A stretch of DNA of 64,000 nucleotides from Hemerocallis citrina (taxonomy: Eukaryota > Streptophyta > Magnoliopsida > Asparagales > Asphodelaceae), in contig CM030362.1 in NCBI GenBank assembly GCA_017893485.1, positions 36,711,565-36,775,564 on the forward strand, read 5' to 3'. The notes below the pieces were generated by a model. That model had not been told where the DNA came from, searched no databases, and saw only the letters and a list, made by a program, of their open reading frames with translations. This document shows, in pieces, positions 10,895 through 22,256 of the stretch (position 1 is its first letter; each line of letters starts with the position of its first letter). Both the position numbers and the translations under genes were made by a program.

Positions 10895-11500
10895 TGATCG
10901 CCCTACGTCCCTCGGAACCAAAATCTGAGCGACAGGCGATCCGACCCCAACGACCAAAAGGATAGCTCGGATTCCGAGCAAGTGCCAATCCGAGCTACAA
11001 ATTGGAGAAAAACGACTTTCCCCTCAAAATTTGCGTAAGATTTCGATCAGACGGCTCAGATCATGCCAGCGCCATTACATGACAAGATAGCGTTTTCTTG
11101 GGAACAGAATCCACATCGAGATCTGTGCCACCATCCAACGGCTAGGATCTTTCCACGTCCCTCGGAACAAAAATTCGTGCGACAGGTGATCCGATCCCCG
11201 CAACAAAGAGGATAGCTCGGAATACCGAGCTAATAGTTCAGCCACCGAGCTATACGATCGGCCACCGAGCTACATCGCTCGGATTCCGAGCAAGTGCCAA
11301 TCCGAGCTAGGAATTGGAGAAAAACGAATTTCCCCTCAAAATTCGCGTATGATTTCGATCAGACGGCCCAAATCGTGCCAGCACCACTACACGACAAGAT
11401 TGTGTTTTCTTGGAAACTGTGCCCGCCTTGAGATCCGCGCCGAGATCCGACGGCTCAAATCGCTCCACGTCGCTCGGTACTCCGAGCCGAGCGACTAGCG
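10895..11500. repeat. Longer direct repeats of about 240 bp
   Basis: A segment with CCACGTCCCTCGGAAC, GACAGGCGATCCGA, GGATAGCTCGGAT, GAGCAAGTGCCAATCCGAGC and GGAGAAAAACGA occurs at about 10900-11150 and 11150-11400. Related pieces recur at 11900-12110 and 13030-13110. A small tandem of AGGGTCTTCCTAGCACA follows at 11520-11620. Confidence 0.75.
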
Positions 11501-13130
11501 ATCCGAGCCACTCGCGCCCCTAGGGTCTTCCTAGCACATCTTACAAGGGTCTTCCTAGCACAAGGGTCTTCCTAGCACATCTTACAAGGGTCTTACTAGC
11601 ACAAGGGTCTTCCCAACACATCTTCTCCACCCCTAGGAGTGGAGTTCCTCTTCCAAAATCCCCAAGACCAAAACACTCCTCAACTTCATGAAGACAAGGA
11701 TGTTGCGGGACTATTTTGACCATGAAGGAGGGTGAATCTTCATCCCACTCCTAAAGAGAAGTTGTAGATCTTCGAATTAGCTTCGAAATGAGGGGTCGCA
11801 CGCCCCGATCGGACCTCCGTAGTGCCAGAAAAGTGGATTGCAATACAACTGCGCCGGATAGCTCGGAAATCCGAGCCGAGCCACTCGCGCGAGGGAAAAA
11901 CCGAGCCACTTCGCTCGGATTCCAAGCAAGTGCCAATCCGACCCTCGAAAGTGAAGAAAAACGCTGCCGAGCAACTCCAACGATTGGATCATTGCGAAAA
12001 TCGCGCAAAAGTTGATGAACGGCTCAGATCGCGCCACGTCTCCACAAAACGACAAGATAATGTTTTCTCGAAATTTGAGCCTCTTGTCTCGTGATCCGCG
12101 CCACGATCGTGATCAACCGTCCAGATCAAGCCACGTAGTTCAGATCTCCAATCCGAGCTACTTTCCTACCAAGCTTCAAAGTTGCAAAAAATGCGCCTCA
12201 AAATTTGCGCTCGGATTTGCCGAACAAGAAGCAGCGAGGAAAAAAAAGGGGGGGAGAAGGGTCGGGTTCGGACCCATTAGGGTCCCAAACCCGAACCCCT
12301 TTCTTTCTCCTTCTTCACCCATTCTGGCGCCAAAAAACCAAACAGAGAAAAAACCCAAAGCCCCGAAAGCTTCTCTTCTCCACTGCCGAGCTCGTCTTCG
12401 GTCGCCCACCTCCGAAGCCGAGCTCTCACTCTCGCCGAGCTCGACCTCGCCGAACCCATCGTTGCCGAGCTTAAACCTTCACTCCGGTGCCGAGCACTCA
12501 AACCCTCGTTGAACTCAAGCAACGACCCATCACCTCCGAGCTCGAGCTCACCACCTTCGAGCTCGCGACCAAGCTCCACAAGAGCTCCTCCATTCCCGAA
12601 CCACTTTCGCCGAGCTCCCAACCTCGCCGAACCCATCACTGCCGAGCTCGTCTTCGGTCGCCCACTTCCAAAGCCGAGCTCTCACTTTCACCAAGCTCCA
12701 GTCGAGCTCTCCTTCAACACCGAGCTCTTCCACCATTACCAACTACCTCCGAGCTCCACCTCCCTTATGTCGAGCCCACTCACGGCCGCCATCAGCTCCC
12801 TCCTCGAGCTCCGCCGAGCACTGAGCTCCATGCCGAGCTCGACCTCGCCATCAAACCGATCTGTCCTTCTCGCCATGCCGAGCTCAACTCCGTCTTCGAG
12901 CTCGAGGTCGAAGGAGAGAAGAAGACGAAGAAGTAAACAGAACGAAGAACTGGGCGGGAGATAAAGGAAAGAAAAAAAAGAACGATAAAACTGCCACGTG
13001 GCGTCACCTCCGAGGTCGGCTTCCGAGCTATGCGAAATGTGCACGAAGTTGCTCGGAATCCGAGCAAGTGCCAATCCGAGCTCAAAATTGGAGAAAAATG
13101 TTGCCGAGCTACACGCGCCGTCCGATCTTT
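11500..13130. other. GC-rich low-complexity internal region of the gypsy element
   Basis: The stretch 12350-12900 is dominated by repeats of CCGAGCTC and similar words, so long Ser/Pro/Arg-rich open frames appear on both strands. No domain is recognisable, and the frames look like artefacts of base composition. I see no real gene here. Confidence 0.6.
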
Positions 13131-13134
13131 TCAA

Positions 13135-13322
13135 AAATCACGTCATGACACGATCGACGCTCAGAAACGTGCCATGTGTCCAAACGTGATATGCTTTGCG
13201 ATGCGCGCACATCTGATCATGATCGACGCTCAGAAACGCGCCACGTGTCCAAACGTGATCTGCTTTGCGATGTGCGCATATCTGATCATGATCGACGCTC
13301 AGGAACGTGCCACGTGTCCAGG
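13135..13322. repeat. Tandem repeat, unit about 69 bp, three copies
   Basis: The unit GATCGACGCTCAGAAACG, CCACGTGTCCAAACGTGAT, CTGCTTTGCGATG is repeated. Each copy contains a CACGTG or CATGTG core. Confidence 0.8.
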
Positions 13323-13755
13323 TAATATTTAATTTATTTATTTATTATTATTTTTTTATTTAATTGTTTTAATTATTTAAAAATCCGAAAAAATATTTAA
13401 AAAATCGAAAAAAATTAATTAAAAATTCTAAAAATAATTATTAATTCAGAAAAATATTTTAAAAATTCTGGAAAATAATTATTAAATTAGAATAATTAAT
13501 TAATATTTTCGATAATTAATTATTTAATTCGGAAAATGAATAAAAAATTCAAAAAAATGAGAAAAAATTCAGAAAAATCTGGAAAAATCACCAAAAATCC
13601 AGAAAATTCTGAGGATATTTTTGGGTATTTTACAAGCCCAGAATAACACCGTTACACCCCGAGCAAGATTCCAAACTCCCTTAAGAACACCGATAAAATC
13701 CCGTACGCCATTAGAACAACAAAACTACTCCTCGAAGACTGTAAAACTCAGTCTC

Positions 13756-13772
13756 CAGGAGTGGGGGGCTCG
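13756..13772 (+). promoter_or_regulatory. Polypurine tract of the Ty3/gypsy element
   Basis: CCAGGAGTGGGGGGCTCG lies immediately before the 3' LTR, where second-strand priming would occur. Confidence 0.8.
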
Positions 13773-14374
13773 TGATATGGTTAAAAATAGGATTAAATCG
13801 GGACCGTTCACATCGGACACGAATCTTAAAGCTCAGGGGTAAAACGGTAATTTCACCTACAAACGGGTCAGAAATGGAAACTGGGTCTGTCTTCGAGGCC
13901 CAATAACCCACGAACGGATCCACCTCAACTGGGTACGGGTCCCAACCTGAAATGAATCCAGCCCATCAGGATAGAATTAGGGTTTCTGATTAATACTAAT
14001 CAACAGCCGTGATTCATATCTATCCTTTCACTGGGGATTAGGGATTACATTCCTTATCTAAACACAGGGATTACATGCCTAATTCGGTCCCAAAGGCGGC
14101 TATAAATACCCCCTATCCATCTCCATTAAGAGGTAATCAATCTTTTGCCAATTTACGCTCTTTCATAATCACTTCTGGTTACTGACTTGAGCGTCGGAGG
14201 GTGCGTCGCCGGGATCCATCCCGGTGTCTCGCACTTTTGCAGGTTCGCAGCAGCGGCAAGGGACCAAGTCAACAAGTTGGCGAAGGTCAACAGGTCAACA
14301 GGTTTGCCTTGTTCGTTTTCTCAAGAATCCATAAATACTATCTGTTTGCCCCCACACCAGATTCAGCGGTAACA
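13773..14374 (+). repeat. 3' LTR of the Ty3/gypsy element
   Basis: It runs from TGATATGG to GCGGTAACA, 602 bp, and is followed by the AATAG target repeat. It matches 6851-7453 with few differences. Confidence 0.9.
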
Positions 14375-14402
14375 AATAGTATATATAAAATAGTATATAT
14401 GA

Positions 14403-14403
14403 A

Positions 14404-14479
<76 letters not shown>

Positions 14480-14823
14480 TCGGTTGCACACTACTTTGGT
14501 GAGCACTCCGTGAGCACTCACGAACTAGAAACCCTATGAAAAATCCGAACCGCTCATATCGTTCTATATGTCTTAGGTAGCCTAACAATAAAAAATCAAG
14601 TAATTTGAAGTTCATTTGCCCATGATTTACATCATCACAAAATTGTATGGCTGAAAATTCTAACAGCTTGATGGATGGGCAAATGAACTTCAAATTACTT
14701 GATTTTTTATTGTTAGGCTATCTAAGGCATATAGAACAATATGAGCGGTTCGAATTTTTTATAGGGTCTCTAGTTCGTGAGTGCTCACGGAGTGCTCACC
14801 AAAAGTAGTGTGCAACCGAAGGG

Positions 14824-14914
<91 letters not shown>
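14403..14914. mobile_element. Palindromic MITE framed by mirrored microsatellites
   Basis: The core 14481-14818 has arms of about 145 bp that begin CGGTTGCACACTACTTTGGT and end at the reverse complement, with a loop of about 45 bp near 14627-14672. Outside the arms come (GA)n at 14434-14473 on the left and (CT)n at 14826-14879 on the right, then (TA)n on both sides, so the palindrome extends through the microsatellites. No coding sequence is present. Confidence 0.75.
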
Positions 14915-14921
<7 letters not shown>

Positions 14922-15226
14922 ATATAATAATAGTATATATAAAATAGTATTTATAAAATAATAATATATTATAATAATTGTATATTATATAATAATATAA
15001 AATAATTTATTATAATAAACATATTTAATTATATACATATATATATAATAACATATAATAATTATAATAATATATATGTAATAATAATATATTATAATAA
15101 TATATTAAATAATTTATAATAATGATAATAAATTATATAATAATATATAATAGTAATATTTAATAATAATATATATCATAATAATAATAGAATATTATAA
15201 TAATATATATAACATAGTATATATGA

Positions 15227-15259
<33 letters not shown>

Positions 15260-15310
15260 TTATATATATATAATTTTATATATATATATAATAATAATAA
15301 TAATAATAAA

Positions 15311-15382
<72 letters not shown>

Positions 15383-15418
15383 AAAATAAAATGTATATAT
15401 TATATATATATATATATA
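14915..15418. repeat. AT-rich repeat block and TA/TAA microsatellites
   Basis: It contains a third copy of the TAATA-type block seen at 6260-6850, then (TAA)n near 15225-15310 and (TA)n at 15314-15377. There is no gene. Confidence 0.7.
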
Positions 15419-16328
15419 TCTATATAATAAAACACAAAGAAAGCTATCAAGTGGCTCTCCTTCAATCCCCTAAAAAATTAAAGGCCTAGATCTAACCTCA
15501 CAAAACATATTTTTTCCCCCAAAAGTCAAATTCAACCCCCCCCCCCCCCCCCCCCCCCCCCCACCCAAAACAAATCATATATTTATTTAATTATTTTTTT
15601 TCTCTCTCTCTCCCCCTCCCTCTTCTATTCAAAAAATTATGAAAATAAAATTTTAAAAAATTTTAAAAAAATTTAAAAATTAAAACAGATCCCCCCCCCC
15701 CCCAAAAAAAACTCAAGTTCAAACCCCCCACCCAAAACAATTCATATATTTATTTAATTATTTTTTTTCACTCTCTCTCTCTCCCTCCCTCTTCTATTCA
15801 AAAAATTAAGAAAATAAAAATTCAAAAAATTCAAAAAAAAAAAAAAATAATCATTAAAAAATAAAAAAATCTAAAAATTTAAAAATCTGAAAAATCTGAA
15901 AAATTTTAAAAATAAAAAAAATTAAAAATTTAAAAAAAATAAAAAATAATAATAAAATTTTAAAAATTTTAAAAATTTAAAAATTTTAAAAATTAAAAAT
16001 TGTAAAAATTTAAAAATTTAAAAAATTAAAAATTGTAAAAATTTAAAAATTAAAAAGTTAAAATTTTAAAAATTAATTTTAAAAATTTTAAAAATTTAAA
16101 AAATTTAAAAAAATTTAAAAAATTTAAAAATTTAAAGCTTTAAAAATAATTCAAAAGAAAATCAAAAATTCATATAATATGTTTTTATGCTAGATCCCTA
16201 AAAATTTCTCATATAATATGTTTGCTACTTTAATTAATTTGTTGGATCTCCAAAACTATTTTATATGATCAAACAAGGTGCACCGTTCCGAAGACGTGCC
16301 GTAGGCACGTGTTAACTGGCAAACCTAG
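15419..16328 (+). mobile_element. Small non-autonomous Helitron
   Basis: It begins TCTATATAATAAAAC after an A (15418) and ends in CTAG (16325-16328) before a T, matching the TC...CTRR ends and A-T insertion of Helitrons. A stem-loop (CGTGCCGTAGGCACG, about 16297-16311) lies 13-15 bases before the end. There are no Rep or helicase genes. The interior is low-complexity: a poly(C) run near 15536-15562, a repeated CAAACCCCCCACCCAAAACA segment, and A-rich sequence. Confidence 0.75.
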
Positions 16329-16362
16329 TATATATATGCATTATAAAAAATAAAATGTATAT

Positions 16363-16378
<16 letters not shown>

Positions 16379-16433
<55 letters not shown>
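16379..16433. repeat. (GA)n microsatellite
   Basis: About 27 GA units follow a (TA)n stretch. Confidence 0.9.
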
Positions 16434-16438
<5 letters not shown>

Positions 16439-16450
16439 AAAAAAACAGAA

Positions 16451-16726
16451 AATAGTTGAAGTGGAGTTTTGTGAAAACAGCTTTCACAAAACAATAAAAC
16501 CAAACGGGTTTTGGGATTTTGGAAAAGAAAAAAAAGAAAAAAACAACAAACCAAATAGACACTAAAAGTTTTTGAATTCCTCGGTACAAAATAGTTGAAG
16601 TGGAGTTTTGTGAAAACAGCTTTCACAAAACAATAAAACCAAACGGGTTTTGGGATTTTGGAAAAGAAAAAAAAGAAAAAAACAACAAACCAAATAGACA
16701 CTAAAAGTTTTTGAATTCCTCGGTAC
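16451..16726. repeat. Direct tandem duplication, 139 bp unit
   Basis: Two near-identical copies (16451-16589 and 16590-16726) carry AATAGTTGAAGTGGAG, CAAAACAATAAAACCAAACG and GAATTCCTCGGTAC. The unit has a short inverted motif (GTGAAAACAGCTTTCAC). Confidence 0.9.
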
Positions 16727-16935
16727 CTATTTTATAATATTTTAAAAACAAGTAAATAATAAAACTTCTAATTAAAGATTTATGCATGGTTAATATCAAA
16801 AGAATAAGAAATGTTGATGGATAGTTGGATCATCTATATAATTTTATGATCAAAGAAAATTGGCTACTCAATAGATAGAAGATAAAGCTTTTATAAACAT
16901 AACAGACAGTAAAGTTGGTTATAAGATAGGACTTG

Positions 16936-17713
16936 GAGCATCCGCAGTCGACTGTTATATATTTTAGCTTTTTAAGCGCTGCAGTCGTCTGCTATATATG
17001 CATATTATCCCATTTTCGCTACAGTAGAATGCTATATTTAATAGCAGATATAGCAATATGTATATTATAGAGGACGAAACATGATGTTTCGTCTCAATTA
17101 TTTTATAATATTTGTAATCCATCGGACGAAGCATAATGTTTCGTATATTTTATAATATTTATAATTCATTGGACGAAACATCATGTTTCGTCCGATGAAA
17201 ATAGCGGGCTTTTTTAATTTAATAAAATCCTGGAAAAGAAATCTTATATTGAAGGAAACATCATGTTTCGTCCATGAATTTTGAATATTTAATAAGTTAA
17301 TTAATTAGATAATTAATTATAATTAGTTGTATAATTAGCTCATTTAATAATAAGTTAGTAGGTTTAATAAGGAATTAGTGGGATTTAATCATGAGAAGTC
17401 AGTGAAGATTAGTAAAATGTCCCGTCCGAGACTTTTGCTTTTTTGCTAAAAAGTCCGTTCAAGGGCAAAAAGAAATTCCTTCTCTTCGACGAAACATCGT
17501 AATTCAGCCACTCAAATAAATATTAAAATATACAAGATTTGCAAAAAAAAATTATTAAACTATAAGACAAAATATTATGTTTTGTTCCTTCATTTGTTTT
17601 CCTCTGCTATGCTATTTTTTAGCTTTTCATGACTGCAGCAAAACACCAAATTATTATTTCTATTTATCTCTATATGCATATTTTAGCTTTTATGACTCTG
17701 ACTGTTAATGCTC
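16936..17713. mobile_element. TIR element A with internal palindromes (PIF/Harbinger-like MITE)
   Basis: It begins GAGCATCCGCAGTCGAC and ends AACAGT-rich sequence then ATGCTC, flanked by TTG on the left and TTA on the right, in keeping with a 3-bp TWA-type duplication. Inside, a palindrome with core CGAAACATGATGTTTCG (or its complement) recurs at about 17072, 17124, 17171 and 17252, with weaker copies near 17488 and 17567. It also contains the TATATTTTAGCTTTT motif near both ends. No transposase is coded. The superfamily is inferred from the 3-bp duplication and the GAGCATC end. Confidence 0.7.
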
Positions 17714-18170
17714 TTATAGATCTTTAACATAAACAAAACTTATTATTAAGTTATGCAGGAGATGATACAACTTTAAGATTGATTTAAAAGCTCAATTAAT
17801 TTAGCAATGAAATGATATAAAGTCATACATAGTGCACAAGATGGTCCCACTAACTAATTTCTTAATATTGAAACACCTCCACTAAATATATCATAATACA
17901 TACTTGGAGTCTTTCCACATTTAAAAATGAGAGATGTCTCATGAGTGGTGTACATAAGAAACCCCTTTTGTTTTGTGTGTGTTTTAATTTAATCTATTCG
18001 AGGTCTTTTTACACATTTCTAACCTTTTCTGTTTGTTTAATTATCGAAAAGTTAAACAAGACTCAAAGATGATATTAAAACACGATGGAATCTCTCACTC
18101 TCATTTCTTTCCTAATCCCTAAAACCTGCCCCTTTGTCTCGGGAAGAAAAAAATGCCTTAATTTTTTTTT
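17714..18170. other. AT-rich spacer, no gene seen
   Basis: No open frame, repeat or element end could be recognised. Confidence 0.5.
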
Positions 18171-18530
18171 TTTTAAAACTCTTGAACAGTCTTCTTTATA
18201 CAGAAAATTTCACTGAACATTTTTTTGCACAGAAAATTACACTGAAGTATAATTATAAAAAATCACTTCAGAAGAGTGAGCTTTCTGCTAAAGTTGAGTG
18301 AGATTTTTTGACAATAATGAGAAAAATATATGAAATTTTCTGAACCAACTTGCAAGGATGAATGAGGTTATCTAATACAAGTAGAAAAGTTATATGTAAT
18401 TTTTTAAAAATATACTCCAGGAAATTTTTTTGCAACCATACTATAGTGTGATTTTCTGTGCAAAGAAAGTTCATTTCTGCATAAAGAAGATAGTTCAAGG
18501 GTGTTTTGTCAAATTTAGCCAAAAAATAAT
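18171..18530. repeat. Palindromic MITE-like repeat, related to 31270-31481
   Basis: Both ends carry related inverted sequence (CTTGAACAGTCTTCTTTATA at the left; the complement of TATAAAGAAGATAGTTCAAG at the right). The inner stretch AGCTTTCTGCTAAAGTTGAG is found as its reverse complement just left of the CACTA element at about 31434-31480. Confidence 0.55.
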
Positions 18531-18649
18531 TTTGGTGCGATCACTATCGAATAATTAGATATATATGAACACCATAGAAGGAGCTGGTTATGTACATGTG
18601 CTATAACAAACATATATACATATTCCACTCCGTTAGAGATGCTTCCTTA

Positions 18650-19292
18650 GAGCATTCACTATCGTTTCTTCTAAAGTTTGTATTTTTAGCATTTATCATT
18701 TAGAAATAATGGGTGAACGCTGCTATTGTTATTGCTAAATTTACACGATTGAAAATAATAAAGATGAAAGATCTTCCTCCGTCTAACACAATTATAGAAT
18801 TTTTTAATATTTAAAATTTGAGGGACGGAGGATCATCTTCCCGTTTGACACTTTTTTCTGAATTTTTAAATTGCGTAAATTGCATTTTCGTAATTACCCA
18901 ATGGCAAATTTGTAATTATTTGAAGAATTTGCCAGAAAATTGCAGGATGGAAAATCTTTCGTCCGAGCATTTTCATTTCTTTTTTGATTTTTTAAAATGG
19001 TGTTTTCATAATTATTTAGATGACATTTTAGTAATTTTCAGGAAAAAAATTATTAAATAACTTGGCGGACGGAAGATCATCTTCCGCCCGACCATATTAA
19101 AAATAAAACTTAAACGGAAGGAGCATCATCCTCCGTTTTCTTCTTTTAGCAATCGTCTAAAGTCGCTGCTATCTTTAACAGTCAATTGTTCACTTATATT
19201 CTAAATTTTGGAATTTTAGCAAACGATAGTGGTGAGTTTTTTCAACCCAATTGCTAAATTTTGGGTTTTTTAGCAAACAATTGTGGGTGCTC
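18650..19292. mobile_element. TIR element B with internal palindromes (PIF/Harbinger-like MITE)
   Basis: It spans GAGCATTCACTATCG to CAATTGTGGGTGCTC, flanked by TTA at 18647-18649 and 19293-19295. A palindrome with core CGGAAGATCATCTTCCG appears at about 19066-19087, and degenerate versions occur near 18765, 18823, 18950 and 19114. It has the same plan as the elements at 16936 and 30526 but a different palindrome word. Confidence 0.75.
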
Positions 19293-19445
19293 TTATAGGC
19301 ATTATCTAGTGATGCATGTGCATAATTAAAAAGCTTAATTTCACAAATAATTCTTAAGCTCAAAAATAGATTAAGTGTAAAAGAAGATCGATTTCTCAAT
19401 CCCAACTCTAAAATAATTTCCTTATAAGTAGTAATATTAGATGTG

Positions 19446-19873
19446 TGCTATGGATAAAAATAGAACAAAATCGAGTACGGATCTTAAATCTCTCAGAAGT
19501 AAAACGGTAATTTCAGTAGATATAGGCCCGACGGGATGAGTTGGGCCGTTTTCAAGCCTATCAACCCAATCCAGCCAATAATATGGACTGTTATGATAGC
19601 TCTAATGCAAAGGAGTTCAGATCCATCGAACTAAGTTTAGACCCCCTATTCTTAGGAGGATAACTGATTCTATCCTCCACCTATAAGAGAGAGTTTAAAA
19701 GTTCTATCTCTTCGTCAAGAGAGAGCCCAGGCTCAATCTCTTCGTGAGAAAGAGATAACCGACTTTATCCAAACACCGGGAAGTAAAGATTGATGAATAT
19801 CTTGAAGAGATAACTGACTTTATCCAAACACCGGGAAGTAGAGATTGATGAATATCTTGAAACTGCCCTGCCC

Positions 19874-19913
<40 letters not shown>

Positions 19914-20216
19914 CGACTATATATACCTCGGGACCTCCTCAGAAACCAGGTAACCGATAACTCCGTTCTCAAACTCACCATAACTTCAAGTTTCTAACTT
20001 GGACGTCGGAGGCTCTGTCGCTGGGGCCACCCAGGTGTTTCAGACTTGTCCTGCAGGTCACAGGAGCGACAACAGCCGTTCTCAGCGATTAGATCTCAGA
20101 GTAAGCACTAGTTCTTTGGCCTTAACATCGACAAGTAACGAAGGTTCGATCTTTACTGTTTTTCAATAAAATAATTTATGTATCTTTTTGCTCCCACACA
20201 AAAATATGTAACAACA
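19446..20216 (+). mobile_element. Solo LTR related to the 6.9-14.4 kb Ty3/gypsy LTR, TSD ATGTG
   Basis: It begins TGCTATGGATAAAAATAG and ends ATGTAACAACA, and ATGTG flanks both sides (19441-19445 and 20217-20221). Its start, the AAACGGTAATTT motif, and the GACGTCGGAGG...GTCGC..GGG..C block match the LTR at 6851-7453 in order, so it belongs to a related subfamily. It contains a poly(C) run at about 19876-19911 and a 55-bp tandem duplication at about 19750-19861. There is no internal region, so it is a product of LTR-LTR recombination. Confidence 0.8.
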
Positions 20217-20221
20217 ATGTG

Positions 20222-20531
20222 CATGCCACAGGCAAATTTTGAATATCTTTTTAGGTAAGTTTTTTTTCCAGATACATCAACAAGTTACATCATATGCTTT
20301 CAGACCTAAGGTGGATATGATACTCAAACTAAAATTTACGAGGTTGTTTATATTTTTTTTTAAAAAGAAACAAAGGGTTAATGGGAAAGTAATATTAGGC
20401 ATGAGCGGGTTTCTTGAAAGTTTTCCCATCTATGTATTCATTCTAGGAAGCATCCCTAATGTGCACCCACCGTACGACCCGCAGAACTGTTCCTCCCACT
20501 GCAAGTGGGGCCCATCATTTTGTGTCCCCAT
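20222..20531. other. Spacer before the MULE, no gene seen
   Basis: It has only a short chance open frame. Its right edge is the insertion site of the MULE. Confidence 0.5.
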
Positions 20532-20540
20532 CTCCACGGG

Positions 20541-20821
20541 GAATTTTTTCCCAAAACGCCCCATTTTTGCAAAGTATTTCCCAAACCGCCCTACTTTTTT
20601 TTTTAATTCCCAAAGCGCCCCACTCGGTCTCTCAAAGACCGAGTCTAGTGCAAATAGACTCGGTCTTTGAAAGACCGAGTCTTGCGCTTTGAAAATTCAA
20701 AGAGCAAGACTCGGTCTTCCAAAGACCGAGTCTATTTGCACTAGACTCGGTCTTTGGAAGACCGAGTCTTCACTCTGTGCGTTTTTATAATCGCAGATCC
20801 CCTTTCTTTCTTCTTCTTCAC
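20541..20821 (+). repeat. Left terminal inverted repeat of the MULE
   Basis: It begins with G-poor AAAACGCCCC-type sequence, then four copies of the palindrome with core CGGTCTTTGGAAGACCG (or variants), then GTTTTTATAATCGCAG, a possible TATA region, and a pyrimidine-rich patch. Reads inward toward the plant mobile domain gene. Confidence 0.92.
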
Positions 20822-22256
20822 TTTCGATTGTTTTTTCTTTCGCTCTTTCCCTCAACAAATCCGTCGCACTCTCTCATTTTCCGTTCGATTACTCTCGAAA
20901 TCGAATCTTGAACTTCCCAAAACCAATTACTTTCTAATTCATTTTCGATTTTACCAAATCCTATTCCCCAAAATCGATTTTTTCTTTAAACCCTAAACCC
21001 CGAATACCCATAATTGGAAGATTTCGGTTGTACTGGTCAAGCTCTTCTTGCCAATTTCGGCTTCGTCTTCGGATTCTCCCACTTGTTAGGTATATTTCCG
21101 AAGCATTTCCTAAGTCCATGTGTTGATGCTATTGCCAATTTCTTGTTAGTGTTGATGCTATTGCTTAAGAAATTACTTGTTAGTGTTGATGCTATTGTGA
21201 AGTTGTTGAATTTGTTAGGTTATGTATAGCGATATTGCTGTATTGTTAGGTTATGTATAGCGATATTTCTGAAGCATTAGAGGTGTGAGTTGATGTAGTT
21301 TGAGTTTGATTTTTGGTGTTGCTGATGGTTCAATTTATAGTTATTGATTAGGGTTTTGACGATAGTTTTGACAAAGGGGAAACTTTGTTAGGCCGGCCCC
21401 TATTTGATTGTGATTTTTGATGTCAGGCTTTGGCTTAAACACCAAATCATTGACCTTTTGTTTGATAAAAGAGTTACTACTTGGAGAATCAAATATGTTG
21501 AGTATGATCTGAAAAGTTAAATGGAATTAGACAAAAAAATCATGTCAAATGAGGGTTGATTATTTCCTAGTTAAAATTTCCTTTTATTATAAGCAGTTGC
21601 TGATGAAAATTTCATAATTTCAAAGTTTGAACTTTCTTCATTTCTGGAATTGGTCCATTTCTGATAATCTAGGTTGATGACGAGGTAGTTTTACTATTTC
21701 AACAATGAAAGTTCTGATGAAAATTTTTCCTTCAATCATTGCGTCAGAGCTATTTTTTAAACATTAATTTGATGATCAATTCTTGTTCTTGATAAGCGAT
21801 TCTTGTTAGATAAAGTCCCTCATTAATCATTTTTGTCATTTTAATTTTCAACTGTCTCGCCTGCAGTATCATCTAAACCAAGCCCATAAAATGTTTCCAA
21901 TACCACGAACAAATATATATAATTTTTACTTAGACAACGTATATATAGTTTACAGTTTTGCACAAAGTGAATTTCCTATATGAAGTTGAAAATAAAATGA
22001 TAAACACATAGCAAACAACAACACAGCAATATCGCTATCCTATAAGAAATTACTTGTTAGGTTGGTGTTGAATTTAGTTTTTTAGAATTTTATAGAGTCT
22101 AGGTTATGTATAGAATTTGTTGAATTTGTTATACTCTAGTGTTTTGCTAAAATTAGAGAATGAACGGCTTTGTTATATATAATTTGTTTTTATATATAGC
22201 TTTTGTGTAGTTAATAACATTTTTGTTGAACTTGTAGGATTTGTAGTCTACTTTAA

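Larger units (their letters stand above)
6851..14374 (+). mobile_element. Gag-only Ty3/gypsy element (Tat-lineage-like, TR-GAG type), TSD AATAG
   Basis: The LTRs at 6851-7453 and 13773-14374 are near-identical by eye (roughly 97%). The target duplication AATAG is present at 6846-6850 and 14375-14379. A TGGCGCC-type primer-binding site follows the 5' LTR and a polypurine tract precedes the 3' LTR. Only a gag region is coded, with three stops. Protease, reverse transcriptase, RNase H and integrase are absent. The 4.5 kb between gag and the 3' LTR is filled with tandem repeats and GC-rich low-complexity DNA. Gag type, primer site and tandem repeats in the 3' untranslated part fit the Tat lineage (Ogre/Retand relatives). 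It must have been mobilised by a related full-length element. Confidence 0.85.

Noticed and set aside
12012..12964. Long Ser/Pro/Arg-rich open frames on both strands
   Set aside because: They come from repeated CCGAGCTC-type words; overlapping frames are open on both strands, and no domain is visible.
6046..16726. One giant old element with ends at 6046 (CGTTTGGTTT...) and 16726
   Set aside because: The end similarity is short and A/T-rich, and the region holds several independent insertions; not enough evidence.
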